This document shows, piece after piece, positions 53,052 to 62,103 of a stretch of DNA of 64,000 bases (its first letter is position 1; each line of letters opens with the position of its first letter). The notes under the pieces were generated by a model that had not been told where the DNA came from, searched no databases, and was given only the letters and a program-made list of their open reading frames with translations. The stretch lies in NCBI GenBank assembly GCA_021404565.1, contig JAAWWF010000007.1, positions 124,001 to 188,000 on the forward strand, read 5' to 3'. The translations under genes and the position numbers were made by a program. This DNA is from Roseivirga sp. GTDB lineage: Bacteria > Bacteroidota > Bacteroidia > Cytophagales > Cyclobacteriaceae.

Positions 53052-54533
53052 TTACTTCAGGGCACTTACTTTAATCGTCCAGACATAGTTTGCCGGAGGG
53101 TTTTTCCTCCACTTTTCAGGAATGGTCACAACAAAACCATCACCCTCATTTTTCCACCTGAGCTTACCTTTTCCCAGCAGGCTCACCTGTGCTTTTATTG
53201 CAGGTTGAAGCGATTTCACCTTGATCTGTGCGGGCATAGTGGTTTCATTTTCATCTGCCATATAGAGAAAATAGACAGTACCATCTTTCTTCTGAGTGAT
53301 GGCTACCTTGTCTTCTTTGTAGGGGGCCATGGCATTAGTTTCATAAATGGCCTGGCTGTTCACCTCCATCCAGGCGGCATACTCTTCCAGTAAATCATAG
53401 GCTCCCTGCTGCCAGGTACCATCGGGGCCCGGAGCGATATTGAGGAGTAGATTGCCACCTTTTGATACAATATCAACCAACAAATGGATGGCTTTGTGCC
53501 CGCTCATGTATTTGGCATTGAAGGTATGAGACCAGCCTCCTCCGGAGATCATAGGTGACTCCCAGGGGAAGGGCAATGGCTTCTCCGGCACTCTGTTTTC
53601 CGGAGTCAGATAGTTTTGGTTTTTGCCATGTACCGCACGGTCTACCACGATGAGGCCGGGTTGTTTTTTCCTGGCCTTTACTACCAGGTCGTCCATATTG
53701 ATGTCCTGGTTAACGATGCGGTGTTTTAGGTAACCGTTGACATTTTGCTCTCCCAACTGACCTCTGTACCAATCGGTGATCTGTCCTTTGGGCGTTTTGG
53801 CCACCCAGCCGCCATCCAGCCAGAGGATGTCTACCTTACCATAATCCGTCATTAATTCCAGAATCTGATTGTGGGTAAAATCTATGAATTTCTGCCACCT
53901 ATCAGGGTTGGCCTCGGGTTCGTAGTTGACGTTTCTATCTCTTGGAGGGTATTTAGGATCCCAATAGTACTCCGAGTTCCAGTCAGGCTTTGAAAAGTAG
54001 GCACCTGTCCAGATATCCTGCGATCGGAAGGCATCGAAGATTTCTTTGGTGATATTCGCCTTGGGATGTTGTCTGAAAATACTCTTGCTACCGGTTACCT
54101 TATAGTCCGTGTATTTGGAGTCAAACATGGTAAAGCCGTCATGATGCTTGGTAGTAAAGACCATATAGCGCATGCCCGCGGCCTTAGCGGCTTTAGCCCA
54201 CTTTTCCGGATTGAATTTGACAGGATTAAACGTGAGGGCCAGGTTTTCATATTCCCTCTTATAAGTAAAGTAGTCATTGGGGTTTGAGCCTTTGGTTCTG
54301 ACGCACCATCCGTATTCCTCAGGGCAAAGCGACCAGGATTCTACAATCCCCCATTGACTGTAAGCTCCCCAGTGCATCAGCAAACCAAATTTCAACTCCT
54401 GCCATTGCTCGATCTTCGCAAGAGCAAGCGGGTCTGTTTCAGGTACGTAGCGTTCTTCTTCGTAAACGGCCTGCGAATATACCAGGTGAGATATCAGAAG
54501 AATTGAGGAGGCAATGATTAACACTTTTCTCAT
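53052..54533 (-). CDS. GH29 alpha-L-fucosidase, exported
   Basis: About 493 residues from the ATG at 54533, which begins the signal peptide MRKVLIIASSILLISHLVYSQ; an in-frame ATG at 54602 lies one base after the upstream stop and would add 23 residues without signal character. The barrel has GLLMHWGAYSQWG, VFTTKHHDGFTMFDS and KVDILWLDGGWV with the presumed nucleophile Asp. GGNLLLNIAPGPDG is a conserved late barrel segment. A C-terminal sandwich (about 410-493) ends AQVSLLGKGKLRW onward. The pattern is GH29-A, broad specificity. It lies six bases before the beta-helix gene and shares a unit with the metallophosphatase. Confidence 0.93.
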   Translation of the reverse strand: MRKVLIIASSILLISHLVYSQAVYEEERYVPETDPLALAKIEQWQELKFGLLMHWGAYSQWGIVESWSLCPEEYGWCVRTKGSNPNDYFTYKREYENLALTFNPVKFNPEKWAKAAKAAGMRYMVFTTKHHDGFTMFDSKYTDYKVTGSKSIFRQHPKANITKEIFDAFRSQDIWTGAYFSKPDWNSEYYWDPKYPPRDRNVNYEPEANPDRWQKFIDFTHNQILELMTDYGKVDILWLDGGWVAKTPKGQITDWYRGQLGEQNVNGYLKHRIVNQDINMDDLVVKARKKQPGLIVVDRAVHGKNQNYLTPENRVPEKPLPFPWESPMISGGGWSHTFNAKYMSGHKAIHLLVDIVSKGGNLLLNIAPGPDGTWQQGAYDLLEEYAAWMEVNSQAIYETNAMAPYKEDKVAITQKKDGTVYFLYMADENETTMPAQIKVKSLQPAIKAQVSLLGKGKLRWKNEGDGFVVTIPEKWRKNPPANYVWTIKVSALK

Positions 54534-54603
54534 ATGGGTGATTATTAAAAAGGTTCTTCGTGCATTTCTGTAATCGGAACCTGTCATGGCTTGAACGCTC
54601 ATC

Positions 54604-55611
54604 TTAAAATCTTATCAGGTAGTCAGACATTTTAGCTGAATAACGGCTTCCTTCCATCCCTTCGGGCATTCCCATATCAAAGGGGGAGGGAGAGATCCAT
54701 TCACTTTTCACACCTTCTATGGTTACCGATCCTTCGGGATCGATTGTAACAAAGGCATATAATGGGTCCTTATAGCCAGCCAGATTGGGTAACCATTTAT
54801 ATTCTTCATACAGCTCTTTCGGATATCGATCCATCGACTTATACTTATCTGACATCCACTGATAAGACATGCTGTTTACCTCAATGTAATGGATGCCGTT
54901 TTGCACATGGTGGTAGTCAATATGATTGTGCCCGTTAAAGCAGCAAATGATCTTTTCTTTATTGGCTTCAAGAATTTTCTGAAGCGTCAGCCTATTCTTC
55001 ACACCCCATTGATAATGCCACAGACTCTGGTGGGAAAAAACAATGGTGGGTAGTTCAGTGGCTTCCAAATCAGCCTTAAACCATTCGATTTGCTCGTCAT
55101 TGATGAAGGTTCTCAGACTGGAGTCTACATAGAAGTTGCCTCTTTCATAGTCAGTATACTTGCCATCCTGATAGAGGAAGTTGGCATCCAACACGATAAA
55201 GTGGGTACCCTTAAAATCATAGGAATAATAGGTCTTGGGCATCTCCCAGAAGTCCAGCATTTGCTGCTTGGATTGCCGGTCCATATCGTGGTTCCCCAGT
55301 ATGTGATACTTAGGGCCCTTGAAGGTGTTCCAGGTTTTAAGGAAGTCTTTGTTCTTTGTTTCTGCCATACAGAAATCTCCCATCTGAATGACGAAGTCAG
55401 CTTCTCTATCTATCGCCTTTTCAATGAAGGTCTCAAGCCGCTTATCTGCATCGGGCATGAGGTCTTTGTGCACGTCAGTTACAATGCCAAACGTCAGCAT
55501 TTCACGCCTGGAGTCATTTGACAGGAATGGAGTGAAAGCAAGTGTTGTTTGGGGCAATAGTGTCGCTACTGCTCCTATTCCAACCTGACCGACAAACCTT
55601 CTGCGTTTCAT
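54604..55611 (-). CDS. Tat-exported calcineurin-like metallophosphoesterase
   Basis: A 335-residue protein with a twin-arginine signal (KRRRFVGQVGIGAVATLLPQ). The five metal-site motifs are present in order: IVTDVHKD, IQMGDFCMA, HILGNHDMD, VFSHQSLWHYQ and CCFNGHNHIDYHH. Members of this family hydrolyse phosphodiesters or phosphomonoesters; the Tat signal fits metal loading in the cytoplasm. It lies between two GH29 genes (6 bases after 55618, one base before the longer frame at 54602), so it is transcribed with fucosidases. Its substrate is unknown; a phosphorylated glycan or phospholipid-type substrate are options. Confidence 0.87.
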   Translation of the reverse strand: MKRRRFVGQVGIGAVATLLPQTTLAFTPFLSNDSRREMLTFGIVTDVHKDLMPDADKRLETFIEKAIDREADFVIQMGDFCMAETKNKDFLKTWNTFKGPKYHILGNHDMDRQSKQQMLDFWEMPKTYYSYDFKGTHFIVLDANFLYQDGKYTDYERGNFYVDSSLRTFINDEQIEWFKADLEATELPTIVFSHQSLWHYQWGVKNRLTLQKILEANKEKIICCFNGHNHIDYHHVQNGIHYIEVNSMSYQWMSDKYKSMDRYPKELYEEYKWLPNLAGYKDPLYAFVTIDPEGSVTIEGVKSEWISPSPFDMGMPEGMEGSRYSAKMSDYLIRF

Positions 55612-55617
55612 TTACTT

Positions 55618-56997
55618 CTACTTCAGAATCAGTTCAATTACCGGTATTTCAACATTGGGTTTGACTACTGGCAATGCCAGATTGATATCTCCTTCTCCTA
55701 ATTTTTCCTTTCCCCAGTAGCCATGAGGTTCAGTAATTAAAATCTCTGAAGCATCGTGTAGGAACTGTGCATATTTCACTTTGCCTTTGAACCCTCTGAG
55801 CGTAAAATTCTGCAATGGGTAGTCCAGCAGGTGCACATACAACCGGTTAGTCTCAGGGTTATAGGTGAGCAGGGAGTTATCAGGAATGTGAAACTCCTCC
55901 GGAGCCTGCGTAGCTCCATAAATGGACCGGCTGTTTACCTTCATCCACTTACCCATTTTTTCAAGTGCTGCTTCTGCCCTGTGGTCAATAGTGCCTCTGC
56001 CGGTGGGGCCTACATTCAAAAGCAGGTTCCCTCCTTTGCTCACAGATTCAATAAGCAATACCAATAGCTGCTTATTGTTTTTCCAGGTCATTTCATCCCG
56101 GTAATAGCCCCAAGAACCACTGAAGGTCTGACAGGTCTCCCAGGGGATTTTCTGACCATTGTAGGTAGGCCAGTCGGCTACTTTAAATTGTTCGGGCGTA
56201 GTGAAGTCCCAGCCCCCGGCATAATCTTTCAAATCAGCCCTGTCGTTAATGATAATGCCCGGCTGCAGCTTGCGAACCATTTTCATCAACTCAATCGAGC
56301 CCCAATCGTCCCGACCCTTGCCGTTTTTTCCGGGGAACGAATAGTCAAGCCAGAGAATATCCACCTTGCCATAATTGGTCATGATCTCGGCAACCTGGTC
56401 TTTGACGTATTGGCGATAGACTCCCATATCCCGGCCTTTATTGAGTTGGGTATATTCTTCATCTGAACGGGCACTCTGCGGGTGAACCCGATCGACTGTA
56501 TACTCAGGGTGATGCCAGTCTATCAGTGAATAATAGAACCCTACTTTAAGTCCTTCGGCCCTGAAAGCATCTACCCATTCCCTGAGTGCATCTTTACCAT
56601 AAGGCGTATTGGTGGCCTTATAGTCTGTGAATTCTGAATCGAAAAGAGTGAACCCTTCATGGTGTTTGGCCGTGATGACCGCGTACTTCATGCCTGCAGC
56701 TTTGGCCATTTTTGCCCATTCAGTCGGGTTGAATAAGTCGGGGTTGAAGTTCTCGAAATACTTTTGGTATCGCTCGTCCGGAATTCTCTCGTTCTTTTTC
56801 ACCCATTCATGTCGTCCGGCCAGAGAGTAGGTCCCCCAATGGATAAACATGCCAAAGCGGTCATTCGTCCACCAGGCAAGACGATCTTCTTTCTGAGCCT
56901 CCGTCTCATCCCAGATTTTCTGCTGACCCGAAACATTCAGTGATGTAAAAAATAGTAGCACTATCAGGGTCTTAAAAAGTTTTATTGGTTCATTCAT
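55618..56997 (-). CDS. GH29 alpha-L-fucosidase, exported
   Basis: A 459-residue enzyme with a type I signal (FKTLIVLLFFTSLNVSGQQ). The barrel (about 35-365) holds MFIHWGTYSLAGRHEW, VITAKHHEGFTLFDS (Glu in place of Asp of KHHDG), and KVDILWLDYSFPG with the candidate nucleophile Asp followed by Tyr instead of Gly. GGNLLLNVGPTGRG follows as usual. The C-terminal sandwich ends NVEIPVIELILK. LWLDYS is seen in a subset of Bacteroidota GH29 proteins whose specificities differ from the classic enzyme. Its start overlaps the stop of the large ThuA/sugar dehydrogenase fusion by ATGA (56994-56997). Confidence 0.92.
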   Translation of the reverse strand: MNEPIKLFKTLIVLLFFTSLNVSGQQKIWDETEAQKEDRLAWWTNDRFGMFIHWGTYSLAGRHEWVKKNERIPDERYQKYFENFNPDLFNPTEWAKMAKAAGMKYAVITAKHHEGFTLFDSEFTDYKATNTPYGKDALREWVDAFRAEGLKVGFYYSLIDWHHPEYTVDRVHPQSARSDEEYTQLNKGRDMGVYRQYVKDQVAEIMTNYGKVDILWLDYSFPGKNGKGRDDWGSIELMKMVRKLQPGIIINDRADLKDYAGGWDFTTPEQFKVADWPTYNGQKIPWETCQTFSGSWGYYRDEMTWKNNKQLLVLLIESVSKGGNLLLNVGPTGRGTIDHRAEAALEKMGKWMKVNSRSIYGATQAPEEFHIPDNSLLTYNPETNRLYVHLLDYPLQNFTLRGFKGKVKYAQFLHDASEILITEPHGYWGKEKLGEGDINLALPVVKPNVEIPVIELILK

Positions 56998-59900
56998 CGG
57001 TTTTCATAATTGAGCAAGAGATAATCGGCATTCATCACATACTGATCCGGATCCGTGTCATTCCTGAATCTTATATAGAGCTTATCAGTCCCCTGATTTT
57101 TCTCAAGGGGAATTACATGATTTTTGAATCTCTGTATTTTATCATTTGAGTAATCGATCAATACGGAACCTATCAGTTCTTTGGCAGTATCGCCTTTCCA
57201 TACTTCCACCCAACCTGTATACTGATATCCCTCGTTATACAAGCCTCTGATGGTAACAGACTCAAGCCCGTCAAACAGTACATTGTCAAAGGAGAAATCG
57301 TGTTTGTCTTTGATATTACCCACTACGTTTGCTCCAAGAGCCTGCCATACCGTATTGCCATCATGTGTTTCATTGGCATCTTCCGCCTGCAGAATAGCGG
57401 CTGTAAATGTGTACTGAGCAGTAGATGAAAGTGGAGAAGCTTCTCCATTCCCCTGATCCTGATAGCTGGCAGTCAGTACATACATACCTGATACATTACT
57501 GCGCCTATGCTTATCGAAATTCAACATGCCTTCGAGCGGTAGCAGATTCTTTTCCGTCTTTTCGAGAGATAAAATGTATTTGACAATTTCTTCCAGCTCA
57601 TTATCTGTGAGCTGAGGATGAGCTGCCATGGGGGTTTCTCCCCAAACTCCTGAGCCTCCGTTTTTGATTTTGTTTTTCAGGTAGTCCAGGTGCTCAGTCG
57701 AGTATTTTTCAGCGATATCCTGATAAGAAGGACCGTTAATCTTTTTATCCACTGCGTGACAGGCCAGGCAGTCGGAGTTGTCAATGTATTTCTTGCCATT
57801 GGAGAGAATCTCAATCTTATGACCTTGCTCCACGACCTGTCTGGTATTCGCTTCAGGTATAAAATCCAGGACTACTTCTACTGCATCTGCAGCAATACTT
57901 CCATCGGCTGTACTACCGTCTTCTGTATCAGTAACGCTTACCTGATAACCCAATTCACCCTTGCCATTGTAGAAGGTATTCTCTGAGTCGAAGCTAACCG
58001 AGACCACAGGAGGCGCATTGCCCACCACTACAGCATAAGTAGCCTGAGAGGTGAGCCCTTTGGAGTCCCTTACCGTCAAGCTGACTTCATAAGTGCCTGC
58101 CTTATCAAAGCTGAAGGAAGTAGCGGCTTCAGTGCTGCTACCCAGATCTCCGAAGCTCCATAGATACTTGAGGGGTTCTCCTTCCAGGTCTTCTGAAGAC
58201 TCACCCGAAAAGTCCACCGTCAGTGGAGCGGCTCCTACAGATTTATCAGCTGTGATTCTTGCGATTGGTGCCCGGTTACCCGATACAAAGCTGATCCGAT
58301 TGAGTTGAGCGTCCATATTTCGGGTGTTCCAGCTCTCGCCATACTCCAGCACATAGAGGCTTCCATCCGCTCCAAATGCCATATCCATGGGGTTGTGAAA
58401 TTCTTCATTTGGCAAAAAGGGCTCAGCTTTTACATAGTCATGATTTTCATCCATGGTGATCAGAAACATCCAGTCTCTCATCCATTCATAAATGATCAGT
58501 TTACCGTCAAAGTAATCGGGGAAGCCACTGGTAGAACCGGCATAAAGCTCTTTGTTGAATACCGGGCCGGCCATAGCCGTTCTGCCTCCTTCACCCAGCC
58601 ATGGAAATTCTTCGGAGGCATCATAGCCATACCAGATAAAGGATTCCTGTGCTGGAGGCAGGTTTTCTATCCCCGTATTGTTGGGTGAGTTGTTTATCAG
58701 GTTTTGTGGATCAAAGGGCCGAATTGATTTCTTATTCACAAAATCATAATCCCAGTAAGGCTTGTTATTACCCCTGGTATAGGGCCAGCCCCAGTTTCCG
58801 GGTTTTTTAGCCTGGTTGATTTCATCATGCCCCTTGGGTCCTCTTTCAGGGCCGTCCTTTCCCGAGTCAGGACCCACGTCTCCCCAATAGAGAATTCCTG
58901 TTCGTTGATCGACTGAAATTCTGAAGGGATTGCGAAGTCCCATGGTATAAATCTCGGGTCTGGTTTTAGGGTCATCATCTTCAAACAGATTACCGGCCGG
59001 AATTGAGTAAGTACCATCCGCTTCGGGCTTGATGCGGAGGATTTTTCCCCTCAGGTCGTTGGTGTTGGCACTCGACTTCTGAGCGTCCCAGACTGACCTT
59101 CCCGGACCTTCATCGCTGGGTGAGAAGCCATCAGATTCGAAAGGGTTGGTGTTGTCACCTGTAGATAGAAACAGGTTGCCCTGAGCGTCAAACTCCAGTG
59201 AGCCCCCGGAATGGCAGCAATCATGAGTGGAGGGGAATTCCATCATCACTTTTTCTGAAGAAACATCGATTTGACCATCAGTAAAACTGAACCGGGACAG
59301 GCGCTGAAGCTTCCCTTCAACCTTAGCGGAATAGAACAGATAGATCCAATTGTTAGTAGCGTAATCGGGATCAACTGCCAAGCCCAGCAAACCATCTTCT
59401 GCTATATACTTTACATCCAGATGTCCGGCATCCAGCAGTTCACCGGCTATCAGATCATATAGCTTCAGGTCACCACCTCGCTCAATGAACAATATCTTTT
59501 CCTTGGGCAGATAGTCCAGCTCCATAGGTTCGTTGAGGTTGAATGCCAGTACCTCTCTCACAAATCTGTTTTCTTCGGGAACCCTCTCTGAAGTGGCCTT
59601 TCCATAATCTCTTTTGTTGCTGCCAATAGCATATTCAATACCACCCCAGACATGCTTTAAAAACAGCTCATCGGTATAGGATTCATCGGTATGGCCAAGG
59701 CCTGTATAGAACATGCGACCTCCGTCAAATTCCCGGTACCAGGCTATTGGGTGACTGGCTCCATTCTCTCCGCCTTCGTAACTGGATTCCTCCAGGTTCA
59801 TCAATACATTCAGGCCTTCCGCAATGTTTCTATAGTTATACCATTCGTCAAAGTGCTCCCAGGTTTCGGGTAGATGCTCAGTCGCGGAATGACTTCTATC

Positions 59901-60353
59901 CAGAATACTGATTTTCGCCTTTTGCTGATGAGGATGGCTCTGAAAATAAGCCCCTACCAGCTGGTTGTACCATGGCCAGTCGTACTCTGTATCAGCCGCT
60001 GCATGAATGCCAACAAAACCTCCACCTGCCTGGATGTATCGCTCGAAATCGGCCTGCTGATAGTTGTTCAGTACATCGCCCGTAGTACTTAGAAAAATAA
60101 CGGCACTGTATTGAGCCAGATTGGCTTCAGTAAAGTAACCAGCATCGGTAGTTGTATCAATTTTAATATTGTTTTCACCAGCCAACTTTAAAATGGCTAC
60201 CGTTCCCGCATCTATGGAGTTGTGGTGGTAGCCAGCTGTTTTAGAAAAAATAAGAAGCTTCTCTTCTTTGGGAACCCCACAACCGGATACAGTCGTGGCC
60301 ATAAGGAGCAGTAAAAAAAATTTGAGGAGTTTATCGGACATCGGTTGATTCAT
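56994..60353 (-). CDS. ThuA / soluble sugar dehydrogenase / PKD / cytochrome c / CBM6-like fusion, lipoprotein
   Basis: A 1119-residue exported protein (lipobox VSGC, Cys25; an ATG at 60341 is an alternative start). Domains in order: ThuA-like (about 30-255, LLIFSKTAGYHHNSIDAG, GGGFVGIHAAADTEYDWPWY), a six-bladed PQQ-dependent glucose/sorbosone dehydrogenase-type propeller (about 275-690, EDGLLGLAVDPDY, THDCCHSGGSLEFD, MGLRNPFRISVD), a PKD domain (about 700-790, YLWSFGDLGSS), a class I cytochrome c (DCLACHAVDKKINGPS with the CxxCH haem site and a distal Met in TPMAAHPQ), and a CBM6-like C-terminus (AILQAEDANETHDG). It probably oxidises a sugar in the periplasm, passing electrons to its own haem. 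The lactonase gene follows eight bases upstream, hinting at a lactone product; speculative. Confidence 0.82.
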   Translation of the reverse strand: MNQPMSDKLLKFFLLLLMATTVSGCGVPKEEKLLIFSKTAGYHHNSIDAGTVAILKLAGENNIKIDTTTDAGYFTEANLAQYSAVIFLSTTGDVLNNYQQADFERYIQAGGGFVGIHAAADTEYDWPWYNQLVGAYFQSHPHQQKAKISILDRSHSATEHLPETWEHFDEWYNYRNIAEGLNVLMNLEESSYEGGENGASHPIAWYREFDGGRMFYTGLGHTDESYTDELFLKHVWGGIEYAIGSNKRDYGKATSERVPEENRFVREVLAFNLNEPMELDYLPKEKILFIERGGDLKLYDLIAGELLDAGHLDVKYIAEDGLLGLAVDPDYATNNWIYLFYSAKVEGKLQRLSRFSFTDGQIDVSSEKVMMEFPSTHDCCHSGGSLEFDAQGNLFLSTGDNTNPFESDGFSPSDEGPGRSVWDAQKSSANTNDLRGKILRIKPEADGTYSIPAGNLFEDDDPKTRPEIYTMGLRNPFRISVDQRTGILYWGDVGPDSGKDGPERGPKGHDEINQAKKPGNWGWPYTRGNNKPYWDYDFVNKKSIRPFDPQNLINNSPNNTGIENLPPAQESFIWYGYDASEEFPWLGEGGRTAMAGPVFNKELYAGSTSGFPDYFDGKLIIYEWMRDWMFLITMDENHDYVKAEPFLPNEEFHNPMDMAFGADGSLYVLEYGESWNTRNMDAQLNRISFVSGNRAPIARITADKSVGAAPLTVDFSGESSEDLEGEPLKYLWSFGDLGSSTEAATSFSFDKAGTYEVSLTVRDSKGLTSQATYAVVVGNAPPVVSVSFDSENTFYNGKGELGYQVSVTDTEDGSTADGSIAADAVEVVLDFIPEANTRQVVEQGHKIEILSNGKKYIDNSDCLACHAVDKKINGPSYQDIAEKYSTEHLDYLKNKIKNGGSGVWGETPMAAHPQLTDNELEEIVKYILSLEKTEKNLLPLEGMLNFDKHRRSNVSGMYVLTASYQDQGNGEASPLSSTAQYTFTAAILQAEDANETHDGNTVWQALGANVVGNIKDKHDFSFDNVLFDGLESVTIRGLYNEGYQYTGWVEVWKGDTAKELIGSVLIDYSNDKIQRFKNHVIPLEKNQGTDKLYIRFRNDTDPDQYVMNADYLLLNYENR

Positions 60354-60361
60354 TAGTAGAT

Positions 60362-61192
60362 CTACCCCAATTTATAGAATTTAACCGCGTTATGCCCCCA
60401 GATTTTATCTTTGTCTTCTTGTGAAAAGGGCTCCAGATAGGAATCCAGTAACTCGTGCACAATCTCATAGCCACCAGCCAGTTGACATACAGGCCAATCT
60501 GATCCAAACATTAGTCTGTCGGTACCAAAGGCCTCAAATACAACATCCAGATAAGGGTAGATGTCTCCCGGTCTCCAGGCATGCCAATCAGCCTCAGTAA
60601 CCAACCCGGACAGCTTACAGAAGACGTTTGGCTCTTTGGCCAACTCTTTTATTCGCTCTTTCCAGGGTGACATCACCTGATCTTTAATGCGGGGTTTTGC
60701 GATATGATCAAGTACAAAGGATTGATCAGGAAAACACCTGACCAGTTCTGTTGCCATTGTCAATTGATCTGAATGGATGAGGATATCGTAGGTCAGGTTG
60801 AATTGTGATAAGGCAGAAATCCCTCTTTTAAATTCAGGCTGAAGCATAAAATCTACATCAGCTTCAGCCTGAACTATGTGCCGTACACCTTTGAACAATG
60901 GATTTTCAGAGAACTCAGCAAGTCGTTCTTCCACATTAGCTGCTCTCAGATCAACCCATCCGACTACCCCTTTGATAATGGGATTATGCCTGGCCAAATC
61001 CAGCAGAAAATCTGTTTCTTCTTCGGATTGATCGGCCTGTACCGCTATACACCCGTCTATAGCACAGCAAACAATCTCGTTCTCAAAATCTATAGGGAGA
61101 AAGTCAGTCTTCAGGACCCTCATGCTATTATCAATCCAGGTATCCCTCACCGAATCGTATTTCCAAAAATGCTGATGTGCGTCTAATTTCAC
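60362..61192 (-). CDS. Amidohydrolase_2 family lactonase, probable L-fuconolactonase
   Basis: A 276-residue cytoplasmic protein beginning KLDAHQHFWKYDSVRDTWID, with the DAHQHFW metal motif and RDxWI of the L-fuconolactone hydrolase/4-sulfomuconolactonase group. Later motifs: ADQSEEETDFLLDLA, GVVGWVDLRA, FVLDHIAKPRI (His ligand), FCKLSGLVTEADW and DRLMFGSDWPVCQLAGGY with the catalytic Asp. It would open L-fucono-1,5-lactone made by fucose dehydrogenase. Its start overlaps the stop of the FAH-family gene by ATGA (61189-61192), which supplies the last step of the same route. Confidence 0.88.
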   Translation of the reverse strand: MKLDAHQHFWKYDSVRDTWIDNSMRVLKTDFLPIDFENEIVCCAIDGCIAVQADQSEEETDFLLDLARHNPIIKGVVGWVDLRAANVEERLAEFSENPLFKGVRHIVQAEADVDFMLQPEFKRGISALSQFNLTYDILIHSDQLTMATELVRCFPDQSFVLDHIAKPRIKDQVMSPWKERIKELAKEPNVFCKLSGLVTEADWHAWRPGDIYPYLDVVFEAFGTDRLMFGSDWPVCQLAGGYEIVHELLDSYLEPFSQEDKDKIWGHNAVKFYKLG

Positions 61193-62043
61193 TCGAAACC
61201 CCTGGCTTTTTGTTTTGTAATCCCGAGACCTTCTATGCCCAGTTCCATTATATCTCCCGGTACGAGGTATCTCTGTGGGTCAAGCCCCAAGCCTACACCA
61301 AAAGGAGTTCCTGTTGAAATGATATCCCCCGGCAGTAAAGTCATGAATTGGCTCACATAACTGATTAGTTCGGGGATTTTGAAAACCATATCTGAGGTAT
61401 TGCTGTCCTGCATCATTTCACCATTCAACTTAAGCCAGAGATGAAGGTTATGTGGATCTTTCACTTCATCCGAAGTTACCATCCATGGTCCCAACGGGGC
61501 AAAAGTATCGTTGCTCTTTCCTTTTACCCATTGCCCTTCACGCTCCAGTTGGAATTCCCGTTCACTCACATCATTGTGGACGGTGTAACCTGCTACAAAA
61601 TCCATTGCCTCTTCTTCTGTGACATAAGAGGCCTTCTTCCCTATTACCACGGCCAGTTCTACCTCCCAATCGGTTTTCACACTTCCTTTAGGAATGATCA
61701 CCTCATCATTGGGGCCGCAAACTGCTGTAGTTGCCTTAAAGAACAGCACAGGCTCTTTTGGTAACTGCATTCCGCTCTCTTTGGCATGACTGGCATAATT
61801 CAGTCCGATACATACGATTTTTGATGGTCTTACAATTGGCGCTGCCAGTCGTTGGTCTTCAGATATATGTGGACAATTGTCAATATTGGCAGAGAGCCAG
61901 GAGATGAGGCGTTTAACACCCTCACTTTCAAAAAACTGCTCATTATAGTCTTCTCCAAAAGCACTCACATCGAGCCTGAGTCCTTTTTTATTGACGATGC
62001 CTGGTTTCTCATTCCCCGGCTGCCCAAATCGTATTAATTTCAT
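61189..62043 (-). CDS. FAH-family hydrolase, probable 2,4-diketo-3-deoxy-L-fuconate hydrolase
   Basis: A 284-residue cytoplasmic enzyme. The N-terminal KLIRFGQPGNEKPGIV and the core KIVCIGLNYASHAKES, EPVLFFKATTAVCGPND, TDWEVELAVVIGK (metal ligands Glu-Leu-Glu type), GYTVHNDVSEREFQ, KSNDTFAPLGPW and GDIISTGTPFGVG are typical of fumarylacetoacetate hydrolase relatives that cleave 2,4-diketo-3-deoxy sugar acids. In the L-fucose route it yields pyruvate and L-lactate, the latter fitting the lactate dehydrogenase-like gene at 25659. It lies 60 bases after the sulfatase gene upstream and is coupled to the lactonase. Confidence 0.9.
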   Translation of the reverse strand: MKLIRFGQPGNEKPGIVNKKGLRLDVSAFGEDYNEQFFESEGVKRLISWLSANIDNCPHISEDQRLAAPIVRPSKIVCIGLNYASHAKESGMQLPKEPVLFFKATTAVCGPNDEVIIPKGSVKTDWEVELAVVIGKKASYVTEEEAMDFVAGYTVHNDVSEREFQLEREGQWVKGKSNDTFAPLGPWMVTSDEVKDPHNLHLWLKLNGEMMQDSNTSDMVFKIPELISYVSQFMTLLPGDIISTGTPFGVGLGLDPQRYLVPGDIMELGIEGLGITKQKARGFE

Positions 62044-62103
62044 GTATTCAAACGCTTTTAAATATTCTTATAAGTCTTTCATAATTACTCACCCAGCCCT
62101 CAC

